A stretch of DNA of 64,000 nt from an uncultured Anaeroplasmataceae bacterium (GTDB lineage Bacteria > Bacillota_I > Bacilli_A > Acholeplasmatales > Anaeroplasmataceae): assembly GCA_944325035.1 (NCBI GenBank), contig CALUYM010000001.1:600791-664790 (forward strand), in the 5' to 3' direction. The notes under the pieces are model-generated. The model saw nothing but the letters and a program-made list of their open reading frames with translations, did not search any database and was not told the DNA's origin. Positions within the stretch are counted from its first letter, which is position 1. Each line of letters starts with the position of its first letter. The position numbers were made by a program, and so were the translations under genes. Positions 1 to 8,707 of this stretch are shown in pieces.

Positions 1-572
1 TCTTCTGCCTTATCTAAATACATCTTAGCTTTTTTCAAATCATTTTTCTTCAAATAAACTGAACTTATATTTGTAAAACATGTAGCCTTGCGATATATAT
101 CTTTTTCTTCTAAAATTGAAAGTGACTCTAAATAGGTATCAATTGCTTCTACATATCTATTTTGAGCTGTATAGAGTAAGGCTAAATTGTTTAATAATGC
201 AGCATACTCTCGAATATTGTTTATTTTATTTTTAAAATAAATCTCTTTTGCTTCTATAAAATATCTTAAAGCATCTTCATAATCTGAATTAGCACGTAAC
301 GCATTAGCGATATTTATCTTAGAAATAAATTTTGCATTTATGTCTACATCTAATCTTGAAATCAATCGATCTAGCGTTTTTGCATATTTAACCGAAATAT
401 CATAATTAGTTATATCACGATAGAATCCGATTGCCTCATTTAAGATTAGGATAATTAATGATGTATTTTTTGACTTAATTGCTTTTTCTAAACTATCCTC
501 TAAATAAACTTTGACTTCTTCCAGTTTATGTTCTCGTAAAAGATTATCTAAATTATCTAAAAATCCTTGCAT
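1..572 (-). CDS. TPR-repeat protein, C-terminal part cut off by window edge
   Basis: Open reading frame running off the left edge; about 190 residues are visible. The ATG at 572 is preceded by GAGGG at a normal distance. The translation is all-helical with tetratricopeptide-like units, for example NNLALLYTAQNRYVEAIDTY followed by NISSVYLKKNDLKKAKMY, so it is likely a scaffold or regulatory TPR protein. No signal peptide or membrane segment is seen in this part. Proteins of this type often carry a C-terminal output domain (GGDEF, HTH or kinase), which would lie outside the window, so the function cannot be stated. It is transcribed away from the ktr genes and separated from them by a terminator. 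Confidence 0.75.
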   Translation of the reverse strand, partial: MQGFLDNLDNLLREHKLEEVKVYLEDSLEKAIKSKNTSLIILILNEAIGFYRDITNYDISVKYAKTLDRLISRLDVDINAKFISKINIANALRANSDYEDALRYFIEAKEIYFKNKINNIREYAALLNNLALLYTAQNRYVEAIDTYLESLSILEEKDIYRKATCFTNISSVYLKKNDLKKAKMYLDKAE

Positions 573-626
573 AAAATCCCTCAATTCTTGTTAATAGTTT
601 ATCATATCTTACATTTTAATTAAAAT

Positions 627-651
627 AAAAAGAAAGCTAAGCTCTCTTTTT
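627..651 (-). terminator. Intrinsic terminator after ktrA
   Basis: An 11-bp stem (one G-U pair in the minus-strand transcript) with a 3-nt loop, AAAAAGAGAGC/GCTTTCTTTTT, directly after the ktrA stop. The U-rich 3' arm serves as the U tract. Confidence 0.8.
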
Positions 652-664
652 ACTTATTTGTTTC

Positions 665-1333
665 TTAATTTTCTTCTAACCAGTTTGATAATTTCACCAA
701 ACCATTTTTGTTACCGGCAAGGAATAATATGTCACCTTGTTCAAAAATATATTCTGGATTAATAGTATCTATTACTTCATTTTTATGTTCAATCGCAATA
801 ATATTTAATCCAAACTGAAGACGAATATTACTATTTACAACAGATTTTCCAACAAACTCTTTTGGAACATTAATCTTAGTAATACCAATTTTTGAACTTA
901 ATTCAATAAAATCTAGATTTTGTGTTGTCATTAAACGATTTGCAAGTCTAATAGCCATATCTTGCTCAGGATACACAACCTCAGCACCTAATTTTTGTAA
1001 TACCTCTCCATGATCAGGCGATGTAGCCTTAGCAATTACATGTGGAACTCCGATACTTAATAATTTCATAACTGTTAAAACAGAAGTGTCGGAATTTTCA
1101 CCCATACAAACAACAACAACATCACAGCTTTGAATTCCAATTTCCTGTAAAGTTTTTTTATCTAAGCTTCTTACCACAAAAGCATTTTCTGTAATTTCTC
1201 TTATTTCACTAATTTTTTCTTCATCTCGATCAAGGCACATTACATCTGCCCCTAAATCTACTAATTTTTGAGCAAGTGATTGACCAAAACGTCCTAGACC
1301 AATAATTCCATATGATGTTTTCTTTTGACGCAT
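665..1333 (-). CDS. ktrA: KtrA, potassium uptake regulatory (RCK) subunit
   Basis: Cytoplasmic gating subunit of the Ktr potassium transporter. The 222-residue protein has an N-terminal Rossmann RCK_N domain with the dinucleotide-binding motif GLGRFGQSLA near residues 12-21 and the acidic DRDEEK at the end of strand 2, then an RCK_C (TrkA_C) domain from about residue 140. In the family, ATP/ADP or NAD(H) binds the first domain and c-di-AMP the second; neither can be read directly from the sequence. It follows ktrB by 13 nt with AGGAG before the ATG, so the order is ktrB-ktrA in one operon. A Kdp system about 37 kb away provides the second potassium uptake route in this window. Confidence 0.93.
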   Translation of the reverse strand: MRQKKTSYGIIGLGRFGQSLAQKLVDLGADVMCLDRDEEKISEIREITENAFVVRSLDKKTLQEIGIQSCDVVVVCMGENSDTSVLTVMKLLSIGVPHVIAKATSPDHGEVLQKLGAEVVYPEQDMAIRLANRLMTTQNLDFIELSSKIGITKINVPKEFVGKSVVNSNIRLQFGLNIIAIEHKNEVIDTINPEYIFEQGDILFLAGNKNGLVKLSNWLEEN

Positions 1334-1346
1334 TTTAATTCTCCTT

Positions 1347-2648
1347 TTAACCTACACTTATATTACCTTCTGGGTAATAGAAACGTTGAATTTTATTAAA
1401 ATTCCATAATGATACGATTGTAAGCGGTCCTAATCGACCAATATACATCATAACAATTGATAAGATTTTACTAGAAACACTTAAAGTCGGTGTGATTCCT
1501 GTAGATAAACCGACTGTTCCAAAAGCGCTAGTCATTTCAAATAAAGCATCCATAAAGCTTATATTTGGTTCGAATAATACTAAAAGATAAGTCGATATGA
1601 TAATTAAAGAGATAGCTAAAACTGTAATAATTGATGCCTTTTTAAACGCTTCTTTAGGAATTGAATAGTGAAAAGCTTTTTCTGGACGATTTGTCGCTAC
1701 ACCCTTAACACCTTGTAATAGCACAAAAAAAGTTGTCGTTTTTACACCACCGCCAGTTGAACCGGGAGATGCCCCAATAAACATCAAAACTGAAATAACT
1801 AATAACGTAGCTTCGCTAAACTTCCCAACTGGAAACGTTGAAAAACCTGCCGTTCTCGATGATACACTAAAAAAAAACGCACCAAGCCATGTTATATCAT
1901 GTTCTGAAAACTTAATCAATAATGTACCAACTACCAATAATACAATAGTCATGCTAATTACAACACGAGTGTGCATTGAATAGCGTTTCCACTTTAGCTT
2001 CTTTTCCCTAATCTCGCGCATAACTAAAAAACCTATACCACCTAAAATAATTAAAATTGAGGTGTTAATATTCAACAAAATATTATTTTGGTATGGGATT
2101 AAATTAACACCACCACCTATTACATCAAATCCTGAGTTATTAAAAGCGGCAATTGAATGAAAAATACTCAACCATATTGCCTTTTTTACATCATAATCTT
2201 GAATAAAAACGATGAAATTGATTAAAGCACCTATTAATTCAATTATAACAGTTGTAAAAAAGATATCTCTTACAAATTTACCTATTCCTCTTCCTGAGTG
2301 AAGATTCATCGCCTCTTTTATAACGGTTATTTCTTTTAAATTAATTTTATGACTGATTGCTAAAATTATACCTGCTCCAATTGCTGTTACTCCAAGTCCA
2401 CCAATTTGAATTAACAAAGCTACAATTATTTGCCCAACCAAGGTAAAATGATCAGCTGTGTCAACAGCGATTAATCCAGTAACACAAACAGCACTCGTTG
2501 ATGTATACAAACAATCAATATAACTAACATTAACACCATCTTTGATACTGAATGGCATTTTTAAAAGGATAGAACCAATCAAAATAACGAATAAGAATCC
2601 GATAGCGATAAAACGCACAGCCGGTTGTTTTTTTAAAAACCTTATCAT
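1347..2648 (-). CDS. ktrB: KtrB, potassium uptake transmembrane subunit
   Basis: Membrane subunit of the Ktr potassium (often sodium-coupled) transporter of the Trk/Ktr/HKT superfamily. It is about 433 residues, with multiple hydrophobic segments arranged as four M1-P-M2 repeats. Recognisable pore segments are TSTSAVCVTGL, FNNSGFDVIGGG, SSRTAGFST and TSAFGTVGLSTG, each with the selectivity-filter glycine, and the intramembrane loop GASPGSTGGGVKT. The open frame extends to a GTG at 2663, but AGGAG lies 8 nt before the ATG at 2648 (start MIRFLKK), which I prefer. It is co-transcribed with ktrA from a promoter at 2680-2707. Confidence 0.95.
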   Translation of the reverse strand: MIRFLKKQPAVRFIAIGFLFVILIGSILLKMPFSIKDGVNVSYIDCLYTSTSAVCVTGLIAVDTADHFTLVGQIIVALLIQIGGLGVTAIGAGIILAISHKINLKEITVIKEAMNLHSGRGIGKFVRDIFFTTVIIELIGALINFIVFIQDYDVKKAIWLSIFHSIAAFNNSGFDVIGGGVNLIPYQNNILLNINTSILIILGGIGFLVMREIREKKLKWKRYSMHTRVVISMTIVLLVVGTLLIKFSEHDITWLGAFFFSVSSRTAGFSTFPVGKFSEATLLVISVLMFIGASPGSTGGGVKTTTFFVLLQGVKGVATNRPEKAFHYSIPKEAFKKASIITVLAISLIIISTYLLVLFEPNISFMDALFEMTSAFGTVGLSTGITPTLSVSSKILSIVMMYIGRLGPLTIVSLWNFNKIQRFYYPEGNISVG

Positions 2649-2679
2649 ATAAACTCCTAACACATATTCTTCACATGGT

Positions 2680-2707
2680 ATTATATACCACTTTAAAAAC
2701 TAATCAA
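2680..2707 (-). promoter_or_regulatory. Promoter of ktrBA
   Basis: Minus-strand TTGATT (-35, 2702-2707), 16-nt spacer, TATAAT (-10, 2680-2685). The -10 sits inside the small palindrome GGTATATAATACC. No c-di-AMP riboswitch fits in the roughly 35-nt leader. Confidence 0.7.
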
Positions 2708-2748
2708 GCATATTTTGTCGTATTTATATTATTTATAAAAATAGGAAA

Positions 2749-2785
2749 ATAGTGACAAATTTTTTATTTTTTAAGTTGTCACTAT
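2749..2785 (-). terminator. Inverted repeat, probable terminator of the DUF368 gene
   Basis: Perfect 10-bp arms ATAGTGACAA/TTGTCACTAT separated by 17 nt of A/T, a few bases after the DUF368 stop and before the ktrBA promoter. The U tract on the minus transcript is short (TTTTCC), so termination strength is uncertain. Confidence 0.5.
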
Positions 2786-2792
2786 AGTTAGA

Positions 2793-3716
2793 TCAATTAT
2801 ATTTTTGAACACCATCATCTGCATCGCTAATTTCTTGTTTCTTATTTGTTTTATAACTAACAAATAATACTGAACTAACTCCAACTACTAATAAAGCTAA
2901 TCCAATTACAATATGAACCCAAACAAATTTATCAAAGTTTTGATAGAAAGTAACGATTTCTGGATTATAAAACATTGAGATGATACTTGAAATACATAGT
3001 CCAATAATTACATAATAAAAACCAATCTTGTATTTATTTAAAAGCTTATTTATTATTTTTGAAATTAATAATACACCTAAAATAGCTCCAACTATTAATG
3101 CCATATAAATACAAATAATCATCGGATTTTCTTTCCAAACTGTTACACTAACTGAATCCATTAATGTATTATATAAGCCAAATGACATCAGTAAAGCAGT
3201 AGCAGAAAGTCCTGGAATTAACTGAGTTAATGCTACTAAAAAACCAATTATTAAACAAAACAAGTACATGTACCATGGAATATCTGTCAAAAGCGATGAT
3301 AAATTCCAATTAGCATGAACAGCTGTAATTGATAAGCCTAGTGGAATAATTAGTCCAAGTATTATATTAAATACATATGATTTTTTAAATTTTGATCCTT
3401 TAACTTCTTTGGTAATAGTTGGAATCCCACCAATCATTAAACCTGCGAAAAAAGCAACAACTGCAAATGTAGAAATACTTAATAAAAATCTTACACTAAA
3501 TAAACCAATAATAAAGCCAATAATAGCTCCAACTACAATCGGTAATAAAAACATAATGCTTTTTTTCTTAAATAAATTGCTCATGGCATCCATTAATTTG
3601 TCATAAAGCTTAAACATAATTGCAATTTGAGCACCACTGAAACCTGGAATAATAACAGCCAGGCCGATTAAAAATCCAAGAATACTTGATTTTATTTTTT
3701 CATTTGATATATACAT
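2793..3716 (-). CDS. DUF368 membrane protein, polyprenyl-phosphate translocase (PopT-type)
   Basis: A 307-residue polytopic membrane protein of the DUF368 family. Members of this family (PopT) have been shown to return undecaprenyl phosphate across the membrane for reuse in wall polymer synthesis. Two repeated halves are visible, each with a conserved intramembrane motif: VIPGFSGAQIAIMFKLYDKL near residue 23 and LIPGLSATALLMSFGLYNTL near residue 167, as expected from the internal duplication of this fold. It has 8-9 hydrophobic segments and a basic/acidic C-terminal tail. It lies downstream of a penicillin-binding protein gene, consistent with a cell-wall lipid carrier role, although the 94-nt gap may hold its own promoter. 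Confidence 0.88.
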   Translation of the reverse strand: MYISNEKIKSSILGFLIGLAVIIPGFSGAQIAIMFKLYDKLMDAMSNLFKKKSIMFLLPIVVGAIIGFIIGLFSVRFLLSISTFAVVAFFAGLMIGGIPTITKEVKGSKFKKSYVFNIILGLIIPLGLSITAVHANWNLSSLLTDIPWYMYLFCLIIGFLVALTQLIPGLSATALLMSFGLYNTLMDSVSVTVWKENPMIICIYMALIVGAILGVLLISKIINKLLNKYKIGFYYVIIGLCISSIISMFYNPEIVTFYQNFDKFVWVHIVIGLALLVVGVSSVLFVSYKTNKKQEISDADDGVQKYN

Positions 3717-3810
3717 TTTCTCTAACCCCTTAGATTATTTATACCTAAATTATAGTAATACTTAATTAATAAGTCAACGAATGAATTAGATTTTAATACG
3801 TTTAAAGAAA

Positions 3811-5721
3811 TCAATTTCCTAAATAAATAATAACTGTACCTCCCTCTTTGATGACCTCTCCTCTACTTGGACTTTGGCTGACTACCTTTGTGCCTGTTCC
3901 TAAAAATAGATATTTATAATTATTATTAGAAGGAATTACTTCTTTTAACATCCCGATATAATCCTCTACTGTAAAATACTTATCATCAATATAATATCTA
4001 TATTCTTTCTTTATTTCTGTATCATATTTTGAACCTATTTTTAAATATGGTAAAATATTTTCAAATATTTCTCCTGATAAAGGAGCTGCGACAACACCAC
4101 CATATTGCACTGTATTTTTAGGATGTTCAATAGCTATATATACTACCACCTCAGGATCATCCATAGGGGCGCCCCCTAAATATGACAAGATATATCTATC
4201 GTTAGCATATCCTCCTTCTTTTAAGGCAATTTGACTAGTTCCAGTTTTACCACCAATACGCATTCCATTGCGAAATGCATTTCTTCCAGTTCCAACTGCT
4301 GTAACCATCTCCAGTGCATATCTCATAATGTGACTTGTATTTTCACTTATTACCTGCCGTTTTATTGTATTTTTATTTTCATAAACAATATTATCTAACG
4401 GATCTGATACGTATTTTAAAATACTTGGTGTAATTAAATTTCCATTATTTAAAACTGTCGCCATTGCTTGCATTAACTGAATAGGAGTTGATGAATTTCC
4501 TTGTCCAAAACTTGCAGTAGCAAGTTCTGTTGGTCCCATTGAACTTTCTTTAAATAATATCCCAGTTGCTTCTCCAGTTAAATCTACTCCCGTTTTGCTT
4601 CCAAAACCAAATTCTCTAATGTATTTCATTAGTTTTTCTTTTCCTAAACGTTCACCCAATCTCATAAATCCGACGTTACAAGAATTTTGAATTGCTTCTA
4701 AAAAGGTTTGAACGCCATGACCTTGCCGACGCCAACACCTAATATTATGTCCTCCTATGCTTAAACTGCCAGTACAATTAACAGTTTGATGAATATCAAA
4801 CAATCCCTCATTTAATGCGGCACTATAAGTTACTATTTTAAAAGTAGATCCTGGTTCAAAACTTTTCCATGCAAGATAATTTCGATTATAAATTTCTTGA
4901 TTATAATTTTGATAGTCTTCAATCTTATAAAAAGGATATTGACTAATTCCTAAAAGTTCACCTGTTTTAACTGACATTACACCAGCGATAATTGATTCTG
5001 GATTGTAATTAGCTGCAGCATTTTTTACAATATTATCTAAAATTTGATTAATATTTAAATCAATTGATAGATGAATATCCATTCCACTGGTTGCTCCACT
5101 ATAATAGGATACCATATTTTTCATTAAATTCCCCTTAGCATCAGTATATATTTTTAAAGCGCCATCTTTTTCTTTTAGATATTCATTGTATTTTAATTCT
5201 AGTCCTGTTAAGCCCTCATTATCAATATTGGTAAATCCTAGACTTTGTCCTAACATATCTTCATATGGATAATATCTAGATGCATCAGTAGCTAAATAAA
5301 TACCATCAATTTTTAAATCCATTATTTTACGTGCTACTTCTAATGATAATTTTCTTCCTTCAGGTTTTATCATTTCAACAGAATTTTTCTTATTTAAATG
5401 TGCTAAAATTTTATTACTAGAAACTCCTAAAATTTGAGCAATACTTGATGCAGCATTTTCTTTATTGCTAACTTGTTTATTAATTGAAGCTAATGTTAGA
5501 GCCATCTTATTTCCTACTATTAATTCACCGTTTCTATCATATATATTACCTCTACCATTATTAATAGGAATATCTCTTGTCCACTGATCATATGCCTTTT
5601 GATTTATAAAATCGGATAATCCAAAACTAATAAAAGTAAGCCGCGTAAACAATGCTATAAAACATATAACAGCTACTAACATTACTAAATAAATTCTTTT
5701 TTTTATTTGATATTCCTTCAC
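3811..5721 (-). CDS. Class B penicillin-binding protein (FtsI/PBP2B-like transpeptidase) with PASTA-like C-terminus
   Basis: Monofunctional D,D-transpeptidase that cross-links peptidoglycan. In 636 residues it shows a short cytoplasmic tail, one TM anchor at about 10-32, a dimerisation/pedestal domain, then the transpeptidase domain with active-site STFK (near 290), SCN (SxN box, near 346) and KTGT (near 494). The last 70 residues (GTGTKVVSQSPSRGEVIKEG) look like one PASTA module, as in Bacillus PBP2B/SpoVD. It is not in a mra/dcw cluster: rsmH is in the window but more than 40 kb away. Whether it is the division enzyme or a specialised paralogue cannot be decided from sequence alone. Confidence 0.92.
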   Translation of the reverse strand: MKEYQIKKRIYLVMLVAVICFIALFTRLTFISFGLSDFINQKAYDQWTRDIPINNGRGNIYDRNGELIVGNKMALTLASINKQVSNKENAASSIAQILGVSSNKILAHLNKKNSVEMIKPEGRKLSLEVARKIMDLKIDGIYLATDASRYYPYEDMLGQSLGFTNIDNEGLTGLELKYNEYLKEKDGALKIYTDAKGNLMKNMVSYYSGATSGMDIHLSIDLNINQILDNIVKNAAANYNPESIIAGVMSVKTGELLGISQYPFYKIEDYQNYNQEIYNRNYLAWKSFEPGSTFKIVTYSAALNEGLFDIHQTVNCTGSLSIGGHNIRCWRRQGHGVQTFLEAIQNSCNVGFMRLGERLGKEKLMKYIREFGFGSKTGVDLTGEATGILFKESSMGPTELATASFGQGNSSTPIQLMQAMATVLNNGNLITPSILKYVSDPLDNIVYENKNTIKRQVISENTSHIMRYALEMVTAVGTGRNAFRNGMRIGGKTGTSQIALKEGGYANDRYILSYLGGAPMDDPEVVVYIAIEHPKNTVQYGGVVAAPLSGEIFENILPYLKIGSKYDTEIKKEYRYYIDDKYFTVEDYIGMLKEVIPSNNNYKYLFLGTGTKVVSQSPSRGEVIKEGGTVIIYLGN

Positions 5722-5879
5722 ATAATCACCAAGTAATTCTATGCTTAATTTTAAATCTTATGTGCTTTTGAATGATATTACTTTAATAAAAAGAAATTCA
5801 ATTACAAAAGCTTAAATTTTAAATAGTTTTTAATTCATATATAACGTTAAAAATAGAATTTTAAACCTATAAATTAAAT

Positions 5880-5913
5880 AAATGAGAGTAATGTAATTAA
5901 AATACTCTCATTT
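5880..5913 (-). terminator. Terminator after the SGNH lipoprotein gene
   Basis: An 11-bp perfect stem AAATGAGAGTA/TACTCTCATTT with a 12-nt loop, about 90 nt after the stop of the 5999-7828 gene. Confidence 0.65.
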
Positions 5914-5998
5914 ATTAATAAGTTTATATTTGTAAAAATTTTTTACTATTTTTTAGATTGTTTATTTATAACTTAAGCAATTATCAATTGATTGTAAT

Positions 5999-7828
5999 TT
6001 AAGCTTCTATTGCATTACCTGTAATTTGAAAATCAACATTTGTAAATGTTGCAACTGTACCTCTTGTTGCATACATTCCTACATACATATACTCATTATC
6101 AATTGCAAAAAAATCAAAATCTGTATATGTAGCGATATATGTTTGTCCTTCATATACAACCATTGTCTTTACAACTTGCCCTAGTCGTTCTATTGTTAAA
6201 ACTGCCTTAGAACCTTTATTATATGCTAATACTTTATTTCCTTCATTTTTTAATATCGCGTTTTCACGACTGTATAAAATATTACTTTCTGTATCATTAG
6301 AATTATAAAAACCTGCTGCAACATAATTACTTAAAATTGTTGGATTTTTCTCAGCTTGTTCTACATAAATATCATCTCTTAACATTAATCCAAAACCAGC
6401 TTGTTTTACAGTTAAACATTCAGTAATCTCAACATTTGCTGTAATTTTAAAATTCTTTTTACGCGATACTTGTTTAAAAATCATTCCAATACCTTCTGTA
6501 GAAGAAGAAATTTTACCTTTATTTGAAGTTCCAAATTGTCCAACTTTAAACACACCTTGTGTTTCTTCTTCAGCAATAAATCCTGACTTAAGTGGAGATC
6601 CACCACAATCACCAAAAGCTGTTCCATACCAACTATCTGTTTTAAAATTAGTCCATGTAACTGGCTTATAAGTGCTTTCGTTAAATGGTTTATAGCTTGA
6701 TTCTACATAATCTGGATTAGAAACACGATCTGCTTCAGTTGGCGATGTAATATCTGATTTAACATAATTTTTCAAATTTGAATTGCTATTTTTTAATTCA
6801 TTTGCCAAAGTATATGCAACCATTTTAGCTCCATAAATATTAAGATGTGTATTATCAACTGAGGCTTTATTTGGTGTTGTCCAAGCGTGATATTTAATTG
6901 CTTCTTCATATCCAATTTTTTCATATAATTCTTTTGTTTTAGCAGTTAGATCAATTACTGTGGTTTTTGTTTCTTCTCCAAGTTCCCTAATAGCTTTAGC
7001 ATAATCACCTGTTTCTGTAATATGAGCAGCTGTTCCCGTATAATCATTTGAGCTACTAGCTCTTACAATTGGTGTGCATAAAATTGGAGTAGCTCCTTTT
7101 TCTAATGCTAATTTAATATAATATTCATACAAATTATATTTAAAAGAATCTTTATCTGTAATTAAACCTGTTGGTGATGAATATCTAGCTGGATCATCTG
7201 ATTTTTCATCATTATGCCCAAAACCAATAATTAAATAATCACCAGCTGTGATACTATCTTTCAAAGTTAAGTAATTATTTTCTACAATAAAACTTTTTGA
7301 ACTTCTACCTGATAATGCTAAATTTTTAATTGTCGCTTTTTCATCTAAGTAGTTTTCAAGTTGCGTACCATATCCATATCGTGGATAATAATATGAATCA
7401 TTAAAAGAAGACATAGTTGAATCCCCAACCATATAGACATCTGTACCTTCAATAACTACTGGTTTTTCCTCTTCTTTTACTACATAAGTTATCTCATTTG
7501 AATAATCACTATCTAAATATTTAGTATAATCACTTGAAATTGCTTTAACTTTAAACTTATATGTACCAGGCAAATTTTCTAAAATCGTATAAGATGTCGT
7601 ACTTTGTTCTAAAATAATATTATCATTTTTTGAAACAACATATCCTTTGGCGTTACCTACTGCTTGCCATGTAATAACATTTTCATTTAATGAAATTACT
7701 GGTGTTTGTAGTGTTATTTTACTTTCTTCTGGTAGCGATGTACTCGGGACACTTGTTCCTTGCTCTGCACAACTAAATAAAGTCAAAGCAAACGTTAAAT
7801 TTGCTAAAACTAAAGGTATCTTTTTCAT
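5999..7828 (-). CDS. SGNH-hydrolase lipoprotein, rhamnogalacturonan acetylesterase-like
   Basis: Predicted surface lipoprotein of about 609 residues that probably removes acetyl groups from plant or host polysaccharide. The lipoprotein signal has a hydrophobic core and lipobox LFSC. A fibronectin-III-like segment follows (about 40-125), then an SGNH esterase domain with GDST (Ser nucleophile, near 137), the glycine block GRSSKS, GFGHND (Asn block) and DNTHLN (catalytic Asp/His, near 326), the pattern of rhamnogalacturonan acetylesterases (CE12, YesT/RhgT). The C-terminal 220 residues form a beta-rich domain resembling concanavalin/laminin-G folds, perhaps carbohydrate binding. An upstream extension is open, but GGAG before the ATG at 7828 and the signal peptide fix this start. 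It has its own promoter with a LacI/CcpA-type element. Confidence 0.85.
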   Translation of the reverse strand: MKKIPLVLANLTFALTLFSCAEQGTSVPSTSLPEESKITLQTPVISLNENVITWQAVGNAKGYVVSKNDNIILEQSTTSYTILENLPGTYKFKVKAISSDYTKYLDSDYSNEITYVVKEEEKPVVIEGTDVYMVGDSTMSSFNDSYYYPRYGYGTQLENYLDEKATIKNLALSGRSSKSFIVENNYLTLKDSITAGDYLIIGFGHNDEKSDDPARYSSPTGLITDKDSFKYNLYEYYIKLALEKGATPILCTPIVRASSSNDYTGTAAHITETGDYAKAIRELGEETKTTVIDLTAKTKELYEKIGYEEAIKYHAWTTPNKASVDNTHLNIYGAKMVAYTLANELKNSNSNLKNYVKSDITSPTEADRVSNPDYVESSYKPFNESTYKPVTWTNFKTDSWYGTAFGDCGGSPLKSGFIAEEETQGVFKVGQFGTSNKGKISSSTEGIGMIFKQVSRKKNFKITANVEITECLTVKQAGFGLMLRDDIYVEQAEKNPTILSNYVAAGFYNSNDTESNILYSRENAILKNEGNKVLAYNKGSKAVLTIERLGQVVKTMVVYEGQTYIATYTDFDFFAIDNEYMYVGMYATRGTVATFTNVDFQITGNAIEA

Positions 7829-7859
7829 AATTTCTCTCCTCTTTCCTTTCATTAGCTTA

Positions 7860-7888
7860 ATTATAGTCCATGTAAGCGTTTTATTCAA
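7860..7888 (-). promoter_or_regulatory. Promoter with embedded cre/LacI-type operator for the SGNH lipoprotein
   Basis: Minus strand TTGAAT (-35, 7883-7888), exactly 17 nt, TATAAT (-10, 7860-7865). The spacer contains AAAACGCTTACA (plus strand 7871-7884, TGTAAGCGTTTTAT), a close match to the CcpA cre consensus and to LacI-family half sites. A repressor bound here would block RNA polymerase. A related element lies in the same place upstream of the YiaK-like gene (19985-19998). Confidence 0.7.
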
Positions 7889-8108
7889 TAAAAATCTAAA
7901 TTTATTCTACTAAAACATTTCTATAATAAATACTAAACCAAAAATTAAAGAATTAGCTAATATATAAACCACCTTTAAATAAAATTAATTTTATTATTTC
8001 TTATCTTTTTTTAACAATTCCCTTCTCATACATTGTTTTTGGTAGTCAATGCATATATCCATCATACAATTATTGTATTATTTGTTTATATAAAATCTTG
8101 ATTCCCTC

Positions 8109-8560
8109 CTAACGCTTTGCAACATACATATCAGCATCAACCATTTCATATATCTTCAAATGATTTCAGCTTATTATTTATTAATAATTACACCGATACT
8201 TACTGTTAATTTATAATTTTGATAATAATATTTCAATTCAATATGAAAATTATCTATAGATACTTTTATTTTTTTTTACTAAACTCGTAGTTGTCATTGA
8301 ATAAGGAATAAAAATCATAAATTCATCTCCATCTAAGCAAGATTTAATTTCATATTTATAAAATGATAATTCATAATAGAAGCAAGTTTTATTAATAAAT
8401 TATCACCAATATTATGTCTAGCTCTAGTATTCACTTTTTTAAAATTATCCAGATCAAATAATAATACTATTTCACCTGTTTTTTATTGAAAATATATTGT
8501 TCAATTTCTAAATTTAGATTCTAATATTTGCATCATTCCAAAGTCATAGCGATTAGATTT
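8109..8560 (-). pseudogene. Decayed GGDEF (diguanylate cyclase) domain
   Basis: No intact frame, but three-frame reading of the minus strand gives ordered GGDEF landmarks: SNRYDFGMMQ (start of domain), LLFDLDNFKKVN with GDNLLIKLA (metal-binding Asp and following helix), then after a stop DGDEFMIFI in place of GGDEF (about 8320-8336), then KLTVSIGV, and finally ADMYVAKR before a TAG at 8109. Several stops and frameshifts interrupt it. No sensory domain is recognisable upstream. The remaining sequence between 7889 and 8108 and between 8560 and 8684 shows no gene. Confidence 0.75.
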
Positions 8561-8683
8561 TCTTTTAAATCTATAAAAATAGATTTTTTTATAAATAAAT
8601 TGTTTTTAATATTAAAAAATTAATTAACTTATATGTTTTAATTGGATTAATTTTATCTAAGTATTATTATAGATTAATAAAAA

Positions 8684-8707
8684 AATTAGAGCCTTATGAC
8701 TCTAATT
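8684..8707 (-). terminator. Terminator overlapping the stop of the 8694-10100 gene
   Basis: Minus transcript AATTAGAG/CTCTAATT 8-bp stem with an 8-nt loop, followed by TTTTT. The stop codon lies within the loop. Confidence 0.85.

Noticed and set aside
2664..2792. c-di-AMP (ydaO) riboswitch upstream of ktr or kdp genes
   Set aside because: Leaders are too short (ktr) or lack the conserved elements (kdp 44438-44664).
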